A stretch of DNA of 5,678 bases from Crocinitomicaceae bacterium (GTDB taxonomy: Bacteria > Bacteroidota > Bacteroidia > Flavobacteriales_G > Salibacteraceae), in contig JAAZVO010000180.1 in NCBI GenBank assembly GCA_018623405.1, positions 1 through 5,678 of the forward strand, written 5' to 3'. The translations under genes were made by a program, and so were the position numbers. Below the pieces are notes generated by a model that was given only the letters and a program-made list of their open reading frames with translations, ran no database searches and was not told where the DNA came from. Below, piece by piece: positions 1 to 5,678 of the stretch. Position 1 is the first letter of the stretch. Each line of letters begins with the position of its first letter.

Positions 1-1
1 C

Positions 2-862
2 ATTCGCAAATACCCAAAGCGAATGGTTTTCTTTTCTACAGCAGAAAATATTGAAGTAGGCGGAATTCCTTTTCCAACCTCAAACGTTAAACCTACAAGA
101 ACCGAAGCCTTACAATATTACAGAAAGGTAGTTTCCTATTACGACCCTAATTTATTGTTGCATACTACTGTGGTAGATGTTACCAAAACTGATGGTGTTT
201 TCGAGGTAAAAACCAATAAAAAAGGAAAATTTACTTGCAAGTTTTTAATTGTAGCCACAGGCTATTTTGATTTCCCTCGAAAGTTGGGAATACCTGGCGA
301 AAACTTACCGCATGTAACCCATTATTATGATGAGCCTTTTGATTATTCTTTTTCGAAAACTGTAATTGTTGGTGCAGGTAATTCTGCTGTGAGTGCAGCT
401 TTAGAATTATACAGGCATGATGTGGATGTAACTGTTGTTCACCGAGGAGATGACTTTAAAAGGACTGCCAAATATTGGTTAATTCCCGATTTAAAAAATC
501 GGATTAAAGAAGGAAAAATAAAAACCAAATTCAACCGGATAATTCAAGAAATAAAAGAAGGTGAGATTGTGGTTAAAAACAATTTAACTAGCGAATTAGA
601 AAGCATTCAGGCAGATTTTGTGTTAATGTTGGTGGGCTATTTACCTGATGTTAGCTTTTTGAAAAAGTTAAAACTAAAGGTAGCACCCAACTCACTAATT
701 CCTAAGTTTAACCCTCAAACCTATGAAAGCAATGTTCCTAATTTATACCTGTGCGGAACAGTAATGGCAGGCGTAAAAACAGAATCGGTGTTTATTGAAA
801 ACGGTAGAGACCACGCCAAAGTAATTGCCAAGGAAATAAAAAGCCGACTAGAAAACCAATAG
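2..862 (+). CDS. ypdA: YpdA family FAD/NADPH oxidoreductase, putative bacillithiol-disulfide reductase (5' partial)
   Basis: The frame is open from base 2, so the gene starts upstream and about 40 N-terminal residues are missing, including the first FAD-binding glycine motif and the family's conserved cysteine (GGGPCG region). The ATG at 23 is internal. In visible numbering, residues 9-20 (VFFSTAENIEVG) match the block following the FAD motif in YpdA. ATGY is at 85-88, the NADPH-binding motif VGAGNSA at 123-129, and the C-terminal FAD motif NVPNLYLCGT begins near 244, followed by IENGRDHA. From family knowledge, YpdA/Bdr proteins are cytosolic, thioredoxin-reductase-like enzymes lacking a CxxC pair that use NADPH to reduce bacillithiol disulfide. 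Many Bacteroidota carry bacillithiol genes, so this role is plausible, but no bsh gene is visible here. The family assignment is strong; the substrate is inferred. The last 15 bases overlap the convergent transporter gene. Confidence 0.85.
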   Translation: MRKYPKRMVFFSTAENIEVGGIPFPTSNVKPTRTEALQYYRKVVSYYDPNLLLHTTVVDVTKTDGVFEVKTNKKGKFTCKFLIVATGYFDFPRKLGIPGENLPHVTHYYDEPFDYSFSKTVIVGAGNSAVSAALELYRHDVDVTVVHRGDDFKRTAKYWLIPDLKNRIKEGKIKTKFNRIIQEIKEGEIVVKNNLTSELESIQADFVLMLVGYLPDVSFLKKLKLKVAPNSLIPKFNPQTYESNVPNLYLCGTVMAGVKTESVFIENGRDHAKVIAKEIKSRLENQ

Positions 863-2245
863 CCCAATAATAAAAATCACAAACCCTATCACAAAAAGCA
901 AAAAGGTATAGGGCAATATTTCTTTTGCTTTTAATCCGGTAATTCCTAGAAGTGGTAAAGCCCAAAAGGGTTGCAACATATTAGTGAGTTGGTCACCATA
1001 GGCCAAAGCCAAAATAGCCTTGTTTAAGGGAACCCCAATTTCTAAGGCCGATTGTACAATTAAGGGCCCTTGTATTGCCCACTGACCTCCCCCACTGGGC
1101 ACAAAAAAGTTAACCAAGCCTGCACTTAAAAAAGTAAAAATTGGAAAAGTTGTTTCATTACTAATGGAAACAAAAAAGTTACTCATTCCTTCAACCATTC
1201 CACTTTGGTTCATGATGCCCATTATCCCGAAATACAGTGGAAATTGAATTAAAATACCACTTACTCCACTAATGCCTGCATCTACTGCCTTCAAAAAATT
1301 ATTAAAACTTCCATGAAACAAAAGCCCTAAACCAAGTAGCAAGAAGTTGATGTTATTTGGCGTAAAAAAGCCAATAAATCCGCCTTTATCTAAAATCAAA
1401 ATTTTAAGGATTACGCCACCTAAAATTACCAAGGCAAAATAAAAGGCAAGCGCTTTAGAGTGGTCTAACCGCTCTGCACCAATCAACTTTTCCATTGGCT
1501 TAGCAAAAACAGGTTGATGAGCTTTTAATTCAAATGCTTCGGATTTTATGCTTTTGCCCACCCTCCATAAAATAATTGGCACCAATACTATTCCTATAAA
1601 TGCCAAAGTGAGGTTCATACCTGAAAATACGGTTTCTGCATAGGTAATTTTTTCAGGAAGTTGGGCGATGATTTGTTCTGAAACATTTGCGTTTTGAAGC
1701 AAACTCTTTAAGTGACCGGGCTCGGCAACTTTTGCCAGTGCGCTTCCCGATAACCCACCGTGCCAAAACATTAATCCTACATAACCTGCCGCCCCAATAA
1801 AAGGGTAATTTATTGCGAGGTTTTTTGCCTTTGCATGCTCCCCTACTTTTTGAGCCATAATTGCTCCAAAAATTAACCCTAAACCCCAATTGAAGTAGGC
1901 CACTAAAATGGTTAGGAAAGTTACTACAAATGCCGCATTTGCTGTGGTATTACAAAACCTTGTAGCTTTTTGAATAACGAAATTGATTGGTTTTGTAAGG
2001 GCCAAAACATGACCCAAAACCAACATAAGCATCATTTGTACAGCAAAAACCAAAAGACCTCCATTCCAAAGGCTGGTTTCCCAATACTGCAAAATTTTTA
2101 ATCCGTACGAAATATGATTTTCTTGCTCGGGAATAGTGAAAAATAAGGCAAGAAAGTAGGTGAAAATGGAGAGTAGCACAGCTATGGTAAAAGGCGAAGG
2201 AAGTATTCGCCTAAACCAAGCCGCGTATTTTTCAAAAAAATCCAA
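848..2245 (-). CDS. atoE: AtoE-family short-chain fatty acid transporter
   Basis: This is a 465-residue polytopic inner-membrane protein with roughly a dozen hydrophobic stretches. It matches the short-chain fatty acid transporter family (AtoE, PF02667), which imports acetoacetate, butyrate and similar acids. Family-like features are the N-terminal block FRRILPSPFTIAVLLSIFTY (11-30), the FNWGLGLIFGAIMAQKVG segment (118-135), the GYVGLMFWHGGLSGSA loop (154-169), the PSGGGQWAIQGP motif (383-394) and the GDQLTNMLQPFWALP segment near 417-431. Length is normal. The start is TTG at 2245-2243: an in-frame TGA lies directly upstream and no ATG occurs before the first membrane segment. It begins 4 bases after the DUF3127 stop, so it is probably co-transcribed and translationally coupled. 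No acyl-CoA transferase or thiolase gene is adjacent, so the exact substrate is open. The 3' end overlaps the convergent ypdA by 15 bases, with no terminator between them. Confidence 0.88.
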   Translation of the reverse strand: MDFFEKYAAWFRRILPSPFTIAVLLSIFTYFLALFFTIPEQENHISYGLKILQYWETSLWNGGLLVFAVQMMLMLVLGHVLALTKPINFVIQKATRFCNTTANAAFVVTFLTILVAYFNWGLGLIFGAIMAQKVGEHAKAKNLAINYPFIGAAGYVGLMFWHGGLSGSALAKVAEPGHLKSLLQNANVSEQIIAQLPEKITYAETVFSGMNLTLAFIGIVLVPIILWRVGKSIKSEAFELKAHQPVFAKPMEKLIGAERLDHSKALAFYFALVILGGVILKILILDKGGFIGFFTPNNINFLLLGLGLLFHGSFNNFLKAVDAGISGVSGILIQFPLYFGIMGIMNQSGMVEGMSNFFVSISNETTFPIFTFLSAGLVNFFVPSGGGQWAIQGPLIVQSALEIGVPLNKAILALAYGDQLTNMLQPFWALPLLGITGLKAKEILPYTFLLFVIGFVIFIIGLLVF

Positions 2246-2249
2246 TCAA

Positions 2250-2612
2250 TTAAAATGGAAGGTCATCATCATCACCATTGGCAGGCTCTTCAAATGGAGG
2301 ATAATCTGCAACCGGTGGCTCGTTATTTTGGGCAGGCGAATCAGTAACCTGAGGTTTTTCCACTCGCCATGCCTGAAGGTTAACGTAATATTTACCTTGG
2401 TATTCGTTTCCTCTTAAGTTAAAAGAAACCTTTACCATATCTCCCGGATTTAAGGCATCTAGCATCGTAATTTTATCTTTGATTGCCTCAAACTTTATGT
2501 CTTGCGGGTATTGCTCTTGTGTGGTAATTACAAATTCTCTTTTTTCAAACCCACTTGAAAAGGTTTGTTTATCCATTAATACTTTAACTTTTCCTTCTAC
2601 TTCTAAACTCAT
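2250..2612 (-). CDS. DUF3127 protein, OB-fold-like, with SSB-type acidic C-terminus
   Basis: This 120-residue soluble protein matches the DUF3127 family, found mainly in Bacteroidota and of unknown function. Residues 1-86 form a compact beta-rich domain (MSLEVEGKVKVL, then KREFVIT, GDMVKVSFNLRG and YYVNLQAWRVE) that resembles a small OB fold. Residues 87-113 are a proline/asparagine/glutamate-rich, probably disordered linker. The protein ends in DDDDLPF, which closely resembles the acidic tip of bacterial single-stranded DNA-binding proteins (DDDIPF in E. coli, DDLPF in many relatives). In SSB this tip recruits repair and replication partners. It is therefore plausible, but unproven, that this protein binds nucleic acid or docks the same partners. 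It is not canonical SSB, being shorter and lacking the usual SSB core. ATG start. It lies between the flavin reductase gene (67-base gap) and atoE (4-base gap) on the same strand. Confidence 0.85.
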   Translation of the reverse strand: MSLEVEGKVKVLMDKQTFSSGFEKREFVITTQEQYPQDIKFEAIKDKITMLDALNPGDMVKVSFNLRGNEYQGKYYVNLQAWRVEKPQVTDSPAQNNEPPVADYPPFEEPANGDDDDLPF

Positions 2613-2679
2613 ATTTTGAAATTATTAATTTTTAACTCTAGTAATATTGGTCATTACTCCTTTGTCGTTCTTCTTTTAT

Positions 2680-3573
2680 CTAGTTATTAAAAGTTAGCAA
2701 TGTTTTCCATGCCTCCTCAACTTTTCCTTCTGCAAGTAACTCATGCGCCAATTGGTGTAATCTTTTTTCCAACTCCACAGGTTCGTCTTCAAGCTCTTGA
2801 AAAAGATCGGCCAACTCCATTAATTTATACTCGTTTACATCGGTTTCATTAGGTAATTCTTCTACATTACCAAGTTTACCTAAATCATTCCCCGTTAAAG
2901 TGTTGCTTAACCTTATATCTTCAGGAATTTGATCTACTCCAATGCCTAAAGTTCTTAAGGGCTTGGCTACTTCAAAAAGCGCATCGCCATTGGCACGAAC
3001 ATACCAATCGCCGCCCATACGGCCTACCAAATCAATTTTTTTTGGGTCAACCTTACCCTCTGAATCCAAAATTTCTTCGTTGATGTGCATCATCACTACT
3101 TCGCAAATAATTAAGTTGCCGGCGCCACCTTCAGTGCCTGTTTCAACAACTTCTTTCACCTTACATTCTAATTGCACAGGGCTCTCTTTTACCCTAAATG
3201 GCTTTACAATTTCACTTTTCAGCGGAGTTAAACCTGCCTTAACAAACTCATTTACTCCTTTTGCATACTCGGTGCTTGAAAGCGACATTTGCTCAACAAT
3301 ACTGTAATTTACAATATTGATTACCACCTCTTTGGTAGTTTTGGCGTTTTCGAGGGTGTGTTTGGTAGTATTGTCTCTTACCCTGCGGGCCGGAGAAAAA
3401 ATAGCAATTGGTGGATTGGCGCCAAAAACATTAAAAAAGCTGTAAGGGCTTAAATTTGGATTTCCATCTTCATCAATTGTACTTGCAAAGGCTATTGGGC
3501 GAGGACCCACTGCACCTAATAAATAACCATGAAATTGAGGAATTGGAATGCTGCCCGGAACAATACTTTTCAT
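2680..3573 (-). CDS. Flavin reductase family protein with C-terminal extension
   Basis: This 297-residue soluble protein has an N-terminal FMN-binding split-barrel domain of the flavin reductase family (PF01613), roughly residues 10-195. Recognisable blocks are GPRPIAFAST (23-32), then NLSPYSFFNVFGANPP (40-55), where the family contacts the flavin, NTTKHTLENAKTTKEVVINI (68-87), and SPVQLECKVKE (131-141). Such proteins bind FMN and either reduce free flavin with NAD(P)H for a partner monooxygenase or act on their own; no partner is visible here, so the substrate is unknown. Residues 200-297 form an acidic, probably helical extension (LMELADLFQELEDEPVELEK) absent from minimal flavin reductases, and I do not recognise a domain in it. 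ATG start at 3573. It is the first gene of the leftward flavin reductase, DUF3127, atoE cluster and is divergent from the hydrolase gene across a 55-base gap. Confidence 0.85.
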   Translation of the reverse strand: MKSIVPGSIPIPQFHGYLLGAVGPRPIAFASTIDEDGNPNLSPYSFFNVFGANPPIAIFSPARRVRDNTTKHTLENAKTTKEVVINIVNYSIVEQMSLSSTEYAKGVNEFVKAGLTPLKSEIVKPFRVKESPVQLECKVKEVVETGTEGGAGNLIICEVVMMHINEEILDSEGKVDPKKIDLVGRMGGDWYVRANGDALFEVAKPLRTLGIGVDQIPEDIRLSNTLTGNDLGKLGNVEELPNETDVNEYKLMELADLFQELEDEPVELEKRLHQLAHELLAEGKVEEAWKTLLTFNN

Positions 3574-3628
3574 GAAAAAATTTTGATGTAAAACTAACCA
3601 TTCTAAAAGAGATACGTTAAAGAAAGAG

Positions 3629-4309
3629 ATGCAAAAACCAACTAGTAAATCACCAATTATTTACCTTATTCCGGGGTTAGCAACAGACCATAGGTTATTT
3701 TGGGAATACAACTTTGGTCCGTTTGAGTGGAAAGCCATAGAATGGGTTCCTTTTATTGAGGCAAAAAGTATGGAGGATTATGCCCAAAAGTTAATCTCGC
3801 AAATTGACCAAACCCGGCCAATTTTTTTATTGGGCGTTTCTATGGGTGGCATGATTGCACAAGAGTTGAGCCACTTGGTTAAAACAGAAGCCTTGATATT
3901 AGTTTCTACCATTAGAAAAGAAAGTGAAAGGCCATGGATTATGCGATTTGCCGAGCGCTTTCCGCTTTACAGAATTATGAACCCGCTATTGTTGTGGTTT
4001 ATTGCTAATACCGCATGGCTAGCCGTAGGCGTTTGGAAAAAAGAGCACCGAAAGATTTTAAAAGACATGATTTTAAAGACAACTGCAAAAGGCATGATTA
4101 AGCAAACTGAACTGAGCGTGCAGTGGCATCCTAAAGAATTAAAAACGGCTGTATTTCATGTTCATGGAGATAAAGACCCATTATTTCCTATCAAAAAACA
4201 AAATCCCGACCATGTTATTAAAGGAGGCAACCACCAAATGATGTACAAATACAGAGCAAAAATTGAAAAAGCAATTGTAGATTGGCTAAAAACCCATTTT
4301 TCTCATTGA
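3629..4309 (+). CDS. Small alpha/beta hydrolase
   Basis: This 226-residue protein has an alpha/beta-hydrolase fold. IYLIPGLATDHRLF (11-24) is the first strand and oxyanion loop. GVSMGG (69-74) is the nucleophile elbow, with Ser71 as likely nucleophile. VHGDKDPLFP (178-187) supplies the likely acid Asp183, and KGGNHQMMY (198-206) supplies the catalytic histidine His202. The full triad is therefore present and the enzyme is probably active. A hydrophobic/tryptophan-rich lid region (about 103-140) may shape the substrate pocket. There is no signal peptide, so it is likely cytosolic. The length is a little short for the family (often 250-300). The substrate cannot be read from sequence; esters or thioesters are typical. 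The ATG at 3629 follows a purine-rich stretch (aaagaaagag). The gene stands alone on this strand, and the -33 region of the following tRNA promoter lies inside its last codons. Confidence 0.85.
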   Translation: MQKPTSKSPIIYLIPGLATDHRLFWEYNFGPFEWKAIEWVPFIEAKSMEDYAQKLISQIDQTRPIFLLGVSMGGMIAQELSHLVKTEALILVSTIRKESERPWIMRFAERFPLYRIMNPLLLWFIANTAWLAVGVWKKEHRKILKDMILKTTAKGMIKQTELSVQWHPKELKTAVFHVHGDKDPLFPIKKQNPDHVIKGGNHQMMYKYRAKIEKAIVDWLKTHFSH

Positions 4310-4326
4310 AATAAAATTTATATTTG
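4297..4326 (+). promoter_or_regulatory. Bacteroidota-type promoter for tRNA-Leu
   Basis: TATATTTG at 4319-4326 is an exact match to the Bacteroidota -7 consensus TAnnTTTG. TTTT at 4297-4300 is a near match to the -33 TTTG element, with an 18-base spacer. Transcription would begin near 4331-4334, leaving a leader of about 16-19 bases before the mature tRNA. The upstream half overlaps the end of the hydrolase gene. Confidence 0.6.
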
Positions 4327-4349
4327 CAACCCTTTTTAGGGAAGTTCTT

Positions 4350-4431
4350 GCGGGTGTGGTGAAATTGGTAGACACGCTAGACTTAGGATCTAGTGCTTCG
4401 CGGCATGGGGGTTCGAGTCCCTCCACCCGCA
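4350..4431 (+). tRNA. tRNA-Leu (anticodon TAG)
   Basis: This is an 82-base class II tRNA. The acceptor strands GCGGGTG (4350-4356) and CACCCGC (4424-4430) pair fully, and the discriminator base is A4431. The anticodon stem CTAGA/TCTAG (4377-4381 with 4389-4393) encloses the loop CTTAGGA with anticodon TAG at 4384-4386, which reads CUA and related leucine codons. A long variable arm (TGC...GCA, 4394-4405) is expected for leucine tRNAs. The T arm has the loop TTCGAGT (4412-4418) on a five-pair stem. CCA is not encoded (the next bases are CAA), so it must be added by the CCA-adding enzyme, as is usual in this phylum. Confidence 0.97.
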
Positions 4432-4442
4432 CAACGTAAGGG

Positions 4443-4474
4443 AGCCTCTTCAATTTGTTGAAGGGGCTTTTTTT
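4443..4474 (+). terminator. Intrinsic terminator after tRNA-Leu
   Basis: An 11-pair stem (4443-4453 AGCCTCTTCAA with 4458-4468 TTGAAGGGGCT, one G-T pair) has a 4-base loop and is followed by seven T residues (4468-4474). It begins 12 bases after the tRNA 3' end and would end the tRNA transcript, suggesting a single-gene tRNA unit. Confidence 0.9.
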
Positions 4475-4596
4475 ATGTAACAAAGTGAAATAAAAAAGAA
4501 GGACGAGAAGCCTGTGCTGAGAGAGTGTTAACGATACGAAGTAAGTCCCTCTTTTAGCAAACCGAAATGCAATGTAGGTTGCCACCCGCACCATTT
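4475..4596. other. Unassigned interval between tRNA terminator and next terminator
   Basis: No convincing coding region is seen here on either strand. Bases 4494-4504 (AAAAGAAGGAC) can pair with 4545-4555 (GTCCCTCTTTT) with one mismatch, enclosing about 40 bases that could fold further, so a structured RNA or a decayed element is possible. Its right end (4582-4593) repeats the tRNA acceptor end. I cannot assign a function. Confidence 0.4.
4582..4593 (+). repeat. Second copy of the tRNA-Leu 3' acceptor end, with CCA
   Basis: CCACCCGCACCA repeats bases 4423-4432 of the tRNA end (CCACCCGCAC, ten identical bases, 159 bases apart) and then reads on to a CCA that the intact gene lacks. The bases just upstream do not preserve a T arm, so only the acceptor end is duplicated. 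It could be a tRNA remnant, an old attachment-site repeat, or chance. Confidence 0.45.
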
Positions 4597-4633
4597 AAAA
4601 ATCCTGTTCATTAAGTTGAGCAGGATTTTTTTT
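4597..4633. terminator. Bidirectional intrinsic terminator
   Basis: A ten-pair stem (4601-4610 ATCCTGTTCA with 4617-4626 TGAGCAGGAT, one T-G pair) has a 6-base loop. It is flanked by an A run on the left (4597-4601) and eight T residues on the right (4626-4633), so it can act on both strands. Read leftward, it ends the TonB-like gene, whose stop codon (4634-4632) touches its edge. Read rightward, it would stop any transcript passing the tRNA terminator. Confidence 0.8.
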
Positions 4634-5678
4634 ATTTAAACTCCACCCTATACTCTACCCTGTCTTTGCTTTCCATATTCCAAAGTGGGCCATTTTCAAT
4701 TAAACGAATTGCTTCTTCATCGCAGCCATAACCTAAGCCTTTTTCAACTTTTACCCGAGTAGGTTTACCATATTCATTCAGTTTAAAACTTACTACTACC
4801 CTGCCCGAAATGTTATTTTGCTCGGCCTCTGCAGGGTATTTAAGGTTGTTTTTTAAATACTCGTCATACGCTTTAAAACCTGTTAGGGGTTGTGGAGTGA
4901 GCGGCTCAGCCAAATCTGCCTTTCTTTTTGCCGTTTTTTCTTCTGCCGAAGAAATAGTGCTTAACATTTGAACATCATCTACAGGTGTTATTTCTATTGC
5001 TTCTAAAGTAGCTTCTTCTTTTACCTTAACTACCTCTGCAATTACCTCATCGGTTGGTTTAAAAATGTTTAGGGTGTCTTCTATTAAGATATTTCCTGCA
5101 TTTGCATTATTTGATATTTTACTTGTTAGCGAATTTGTTGTTTGAGGTGATGAAAACATAGGTTGGGCGCTTGTAAATTCAGCCTTTTCAATGCTTAATG
5201 TTGTTCCATCAGGCTCTTCAATAGCTGCGTCAGCAATAGTTTCTACCTCCATATCAGCTTCTATTTCAACTTCCTCCTCAGCATCTTCAACCACTGCCGG
5301 TTTTGGTTTTGCATCTGCCACTAAGGTTCTTTGAGGTGGCGAAATATTTATTTCTTCTAAAGTATCGTGATGCAGCGGCAGAGGCTTTTGTTCCTCTTTT
5401 TTGGGCTCTACCTTTTTTTCTGCTACTTGCGGCTTTGTGGGAGCCGGTTCTCCTAACCAAAAGAACAAACTTCCTACCCCAACCAAAATAACTACAGTTG
5501 CAGCAAGCCCTACTAAACGCCAATTTATGGCTACCTTTTTATCTTCCTCGGCTACCCTATTCTCAATTCTAGTTTTTAGAATATCTATATCATCTTTAAA
5601 ACCATGAAAATGATTGGTTTCTTCTATTCCCGCCAAAGCATCTGCACAAAACTCGCAATCTAAAAGGTGCCTTTCTAC
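4632..5678 (-). CDS. Anti-sigma-like zinc motif / TonB C-terminal domain membrane protein (5' partial)
   Basis: The frame is open to the right edge, giving 348 visible residues; a TTG at 5636 could be mistaken for the start but is internal. Visible residues 4-11 (HLLDCEFC) form an HxxxCxxC motif typical of zinc-binding anti-sigma factors (zf-HC2). A charged segment follows, then one transmembrane helix (about 50-75, NWRLVGLAATVVILVGVGSL), then a long proline-, lysine- and glutamate-rich periplasmic linker (about 77-265). The end is a TonB C-terminal domain (about 268-348), with LKYPAEA, GRVVVSFKLNEYGKP and KGLGYGCDEEAIRLI. From family knowledge, the zinc domain holds an ECF sigma factor in the cytoplasm and TonB domains contact outer-membrane receptors or partners. 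A link between envelope and sigma activity is inferred. An ECF sigma gene probably lies just upstream, outside the window. The stop codon adjoins the terminator. Confidence 0.85.
   Translation of the reverse strand, partial: VERHLLDCEFCADALAGIEETNHFHGFKDDIDILKTRIENRVAEEDKKVAINWRLVGLAATVVILVGVGSLFFWLGEPAPTKPQVAEKKVEPKKEEQKPLPLHHDTLEEINISPPQRTLVADAKPKPAVVEDAEEEVEIEADMEVETIADAAIEEPDGTTLSIEKAEFTSAQPMFSSPQTTNSLTSKISNNANAGNILIEDTLNIFKPTDEVIAEVVKVKEEATLEAIEITPVDDVQMLSTISSAEEKTAKRKADLAEPLTPQPLTGFKAYDEYLKNNLKYPAEAEQNNISGRVVVSFKLNEYGKPTRVKVEKGLGYGCDEEAIRLIENGPLWNMESKDRVEYRVEFK

Noticed and set aside
1653..1889. Open frame on the minus strand inside atoE
   Set aside because: It is a shadow in another frame of the transporter gene, whose own frame has clear family motifs.
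2262..2277. CATCATCATCACCAT run resembling a polyhistidine tag or vector trace
   Set aside because: It is the reverse strand of the Asp codons in the DUF3127 acidic tail; no vector sequence surrounds it.
2160..2417. Open frame on the plus strand across the atoE start and DUF3127 end
   Set aside because: It is antisense to two well supported genes and has no recognisable protein features.
2625..2654. Nine-codon frame (MTNITRVKN) after AAAGGAG on the minus strand upstream of DUF3127
   Set aside because: The ribosome-binding-like sequence is only 2 bases from the ATG, too close to work well, and this phylum rarely relies on such sites; there is no attenuator-like layout. A weak 6-pair hairpin at 2640-2658 overlaps it but has no T run.
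2942..3307. Open frame of 121 codons on the plus strand
   Set aside because: It is antisense to the flavin reductase domain; its Ser/Thr/Pro-rich composition is typical of a shadow frame.
3589..3621. Possible promoter for the flavin reductase operon (TAGTTTTA with TTTA 21 bases upstream, minus strand)
   Set aside because: Both elements miss the last base of the Bacteroidota consensus, and AT-rich DNA gives such matches often. A promoter must lie near here, but I cannot place it.
4286..4594. Open frame of 102 codons on the minus strand
   Set aside because: It runs antisense through tRNA-Leu. Its EGLEPPCREALDPKSSVS-type stretch is the familiar artefact of translating the reverse strand of leucine tRNAs, and it also crosses both the tRNA promoter and terminator.
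5287..5607. Several short open frames on both strands within the TonB-like gene
   Set aside because: All overlap the linker and membrane-helix part of the TonB-like protein; the main frame has a coherent domain order and the others do not.
5634..5636. TTG as start of the TonB-like gene
   Set aside because: The frame stays open to the window edge, and the 14 extra codons encode the HxxxCxxC zinc motif that completes the family's N-terminal domain.

Overview
The window looks like an ordinary chromosomal segment from a member of the Bacteroidota (Flavobacteriia/Sphingobacteriia/Cytophagia type). Four things point there. The DNA is AT-rich. It carries a DUF3127 protein, a family typical of this phylum. 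A tRNA gene without an encoded CCA end is preceded by a TAnnTTTG-type -7 element. A TonB-like protein carries an N-terminal HxxxCxxC anti-sigma-type zinc motif. No mobile element, CRISPR array or phage gene is visible.

Layout from left to right: (1) 2-862 (+) is the 3' part of a YpdA-type FAD/NADPH oxidoreductase (putative bacillithiol-disulfide reductase), cut by the left edge. (2) Running the other way is a likely operon read leftward: a flavin reductase family protein (3573-2680), a DUF3127 OB-fold protein ending in an SSB-like acidic tail (2612-2250), and an AtoE-family short-chain fatty acid transporter (2245-848, TTG start). The gaps are 67 and 4 bases. The transporter's 3' end overlaps that of the YpdA gene by 15 bases, tail to tail. 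(3) Divergent from this operon is a small alpha/beta hydrolase (3629-4309, +). (4) Right after it come a promoter, tRNA-Leu(TAG) (4350-4431) and an intrinsic terminator. (5) About 125 bases follow without a recognised gene; they contain a second copy of the tRNA 3' acceptor end, this time followed by CCA. A bidirectional terminator comes next. (6) 5678-4632 (-) is a membrane protein joining an anti-sigma-like zinc motif, one transmembrane helix, a long acidic/proline linker and a TonB C-terminal domain. Its start lies beyond the right edge.

These genes do not form one obvious pathway. The YpdA protein concerns thiol redox balance, the flavin reductase is a redox enzyme of unknown partner, AtoE moves short-chain fatty acids, and the TonB-like protein probably belongs with an ECF sigma factor gene just outside the window. 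The observations most worth checking are the anti-sigma/TonB fusion, the SSB-like tail on the DUF3127 protein, and the duplicated tRNA end. I do not see convincing evidence of a new multi-gene system here.
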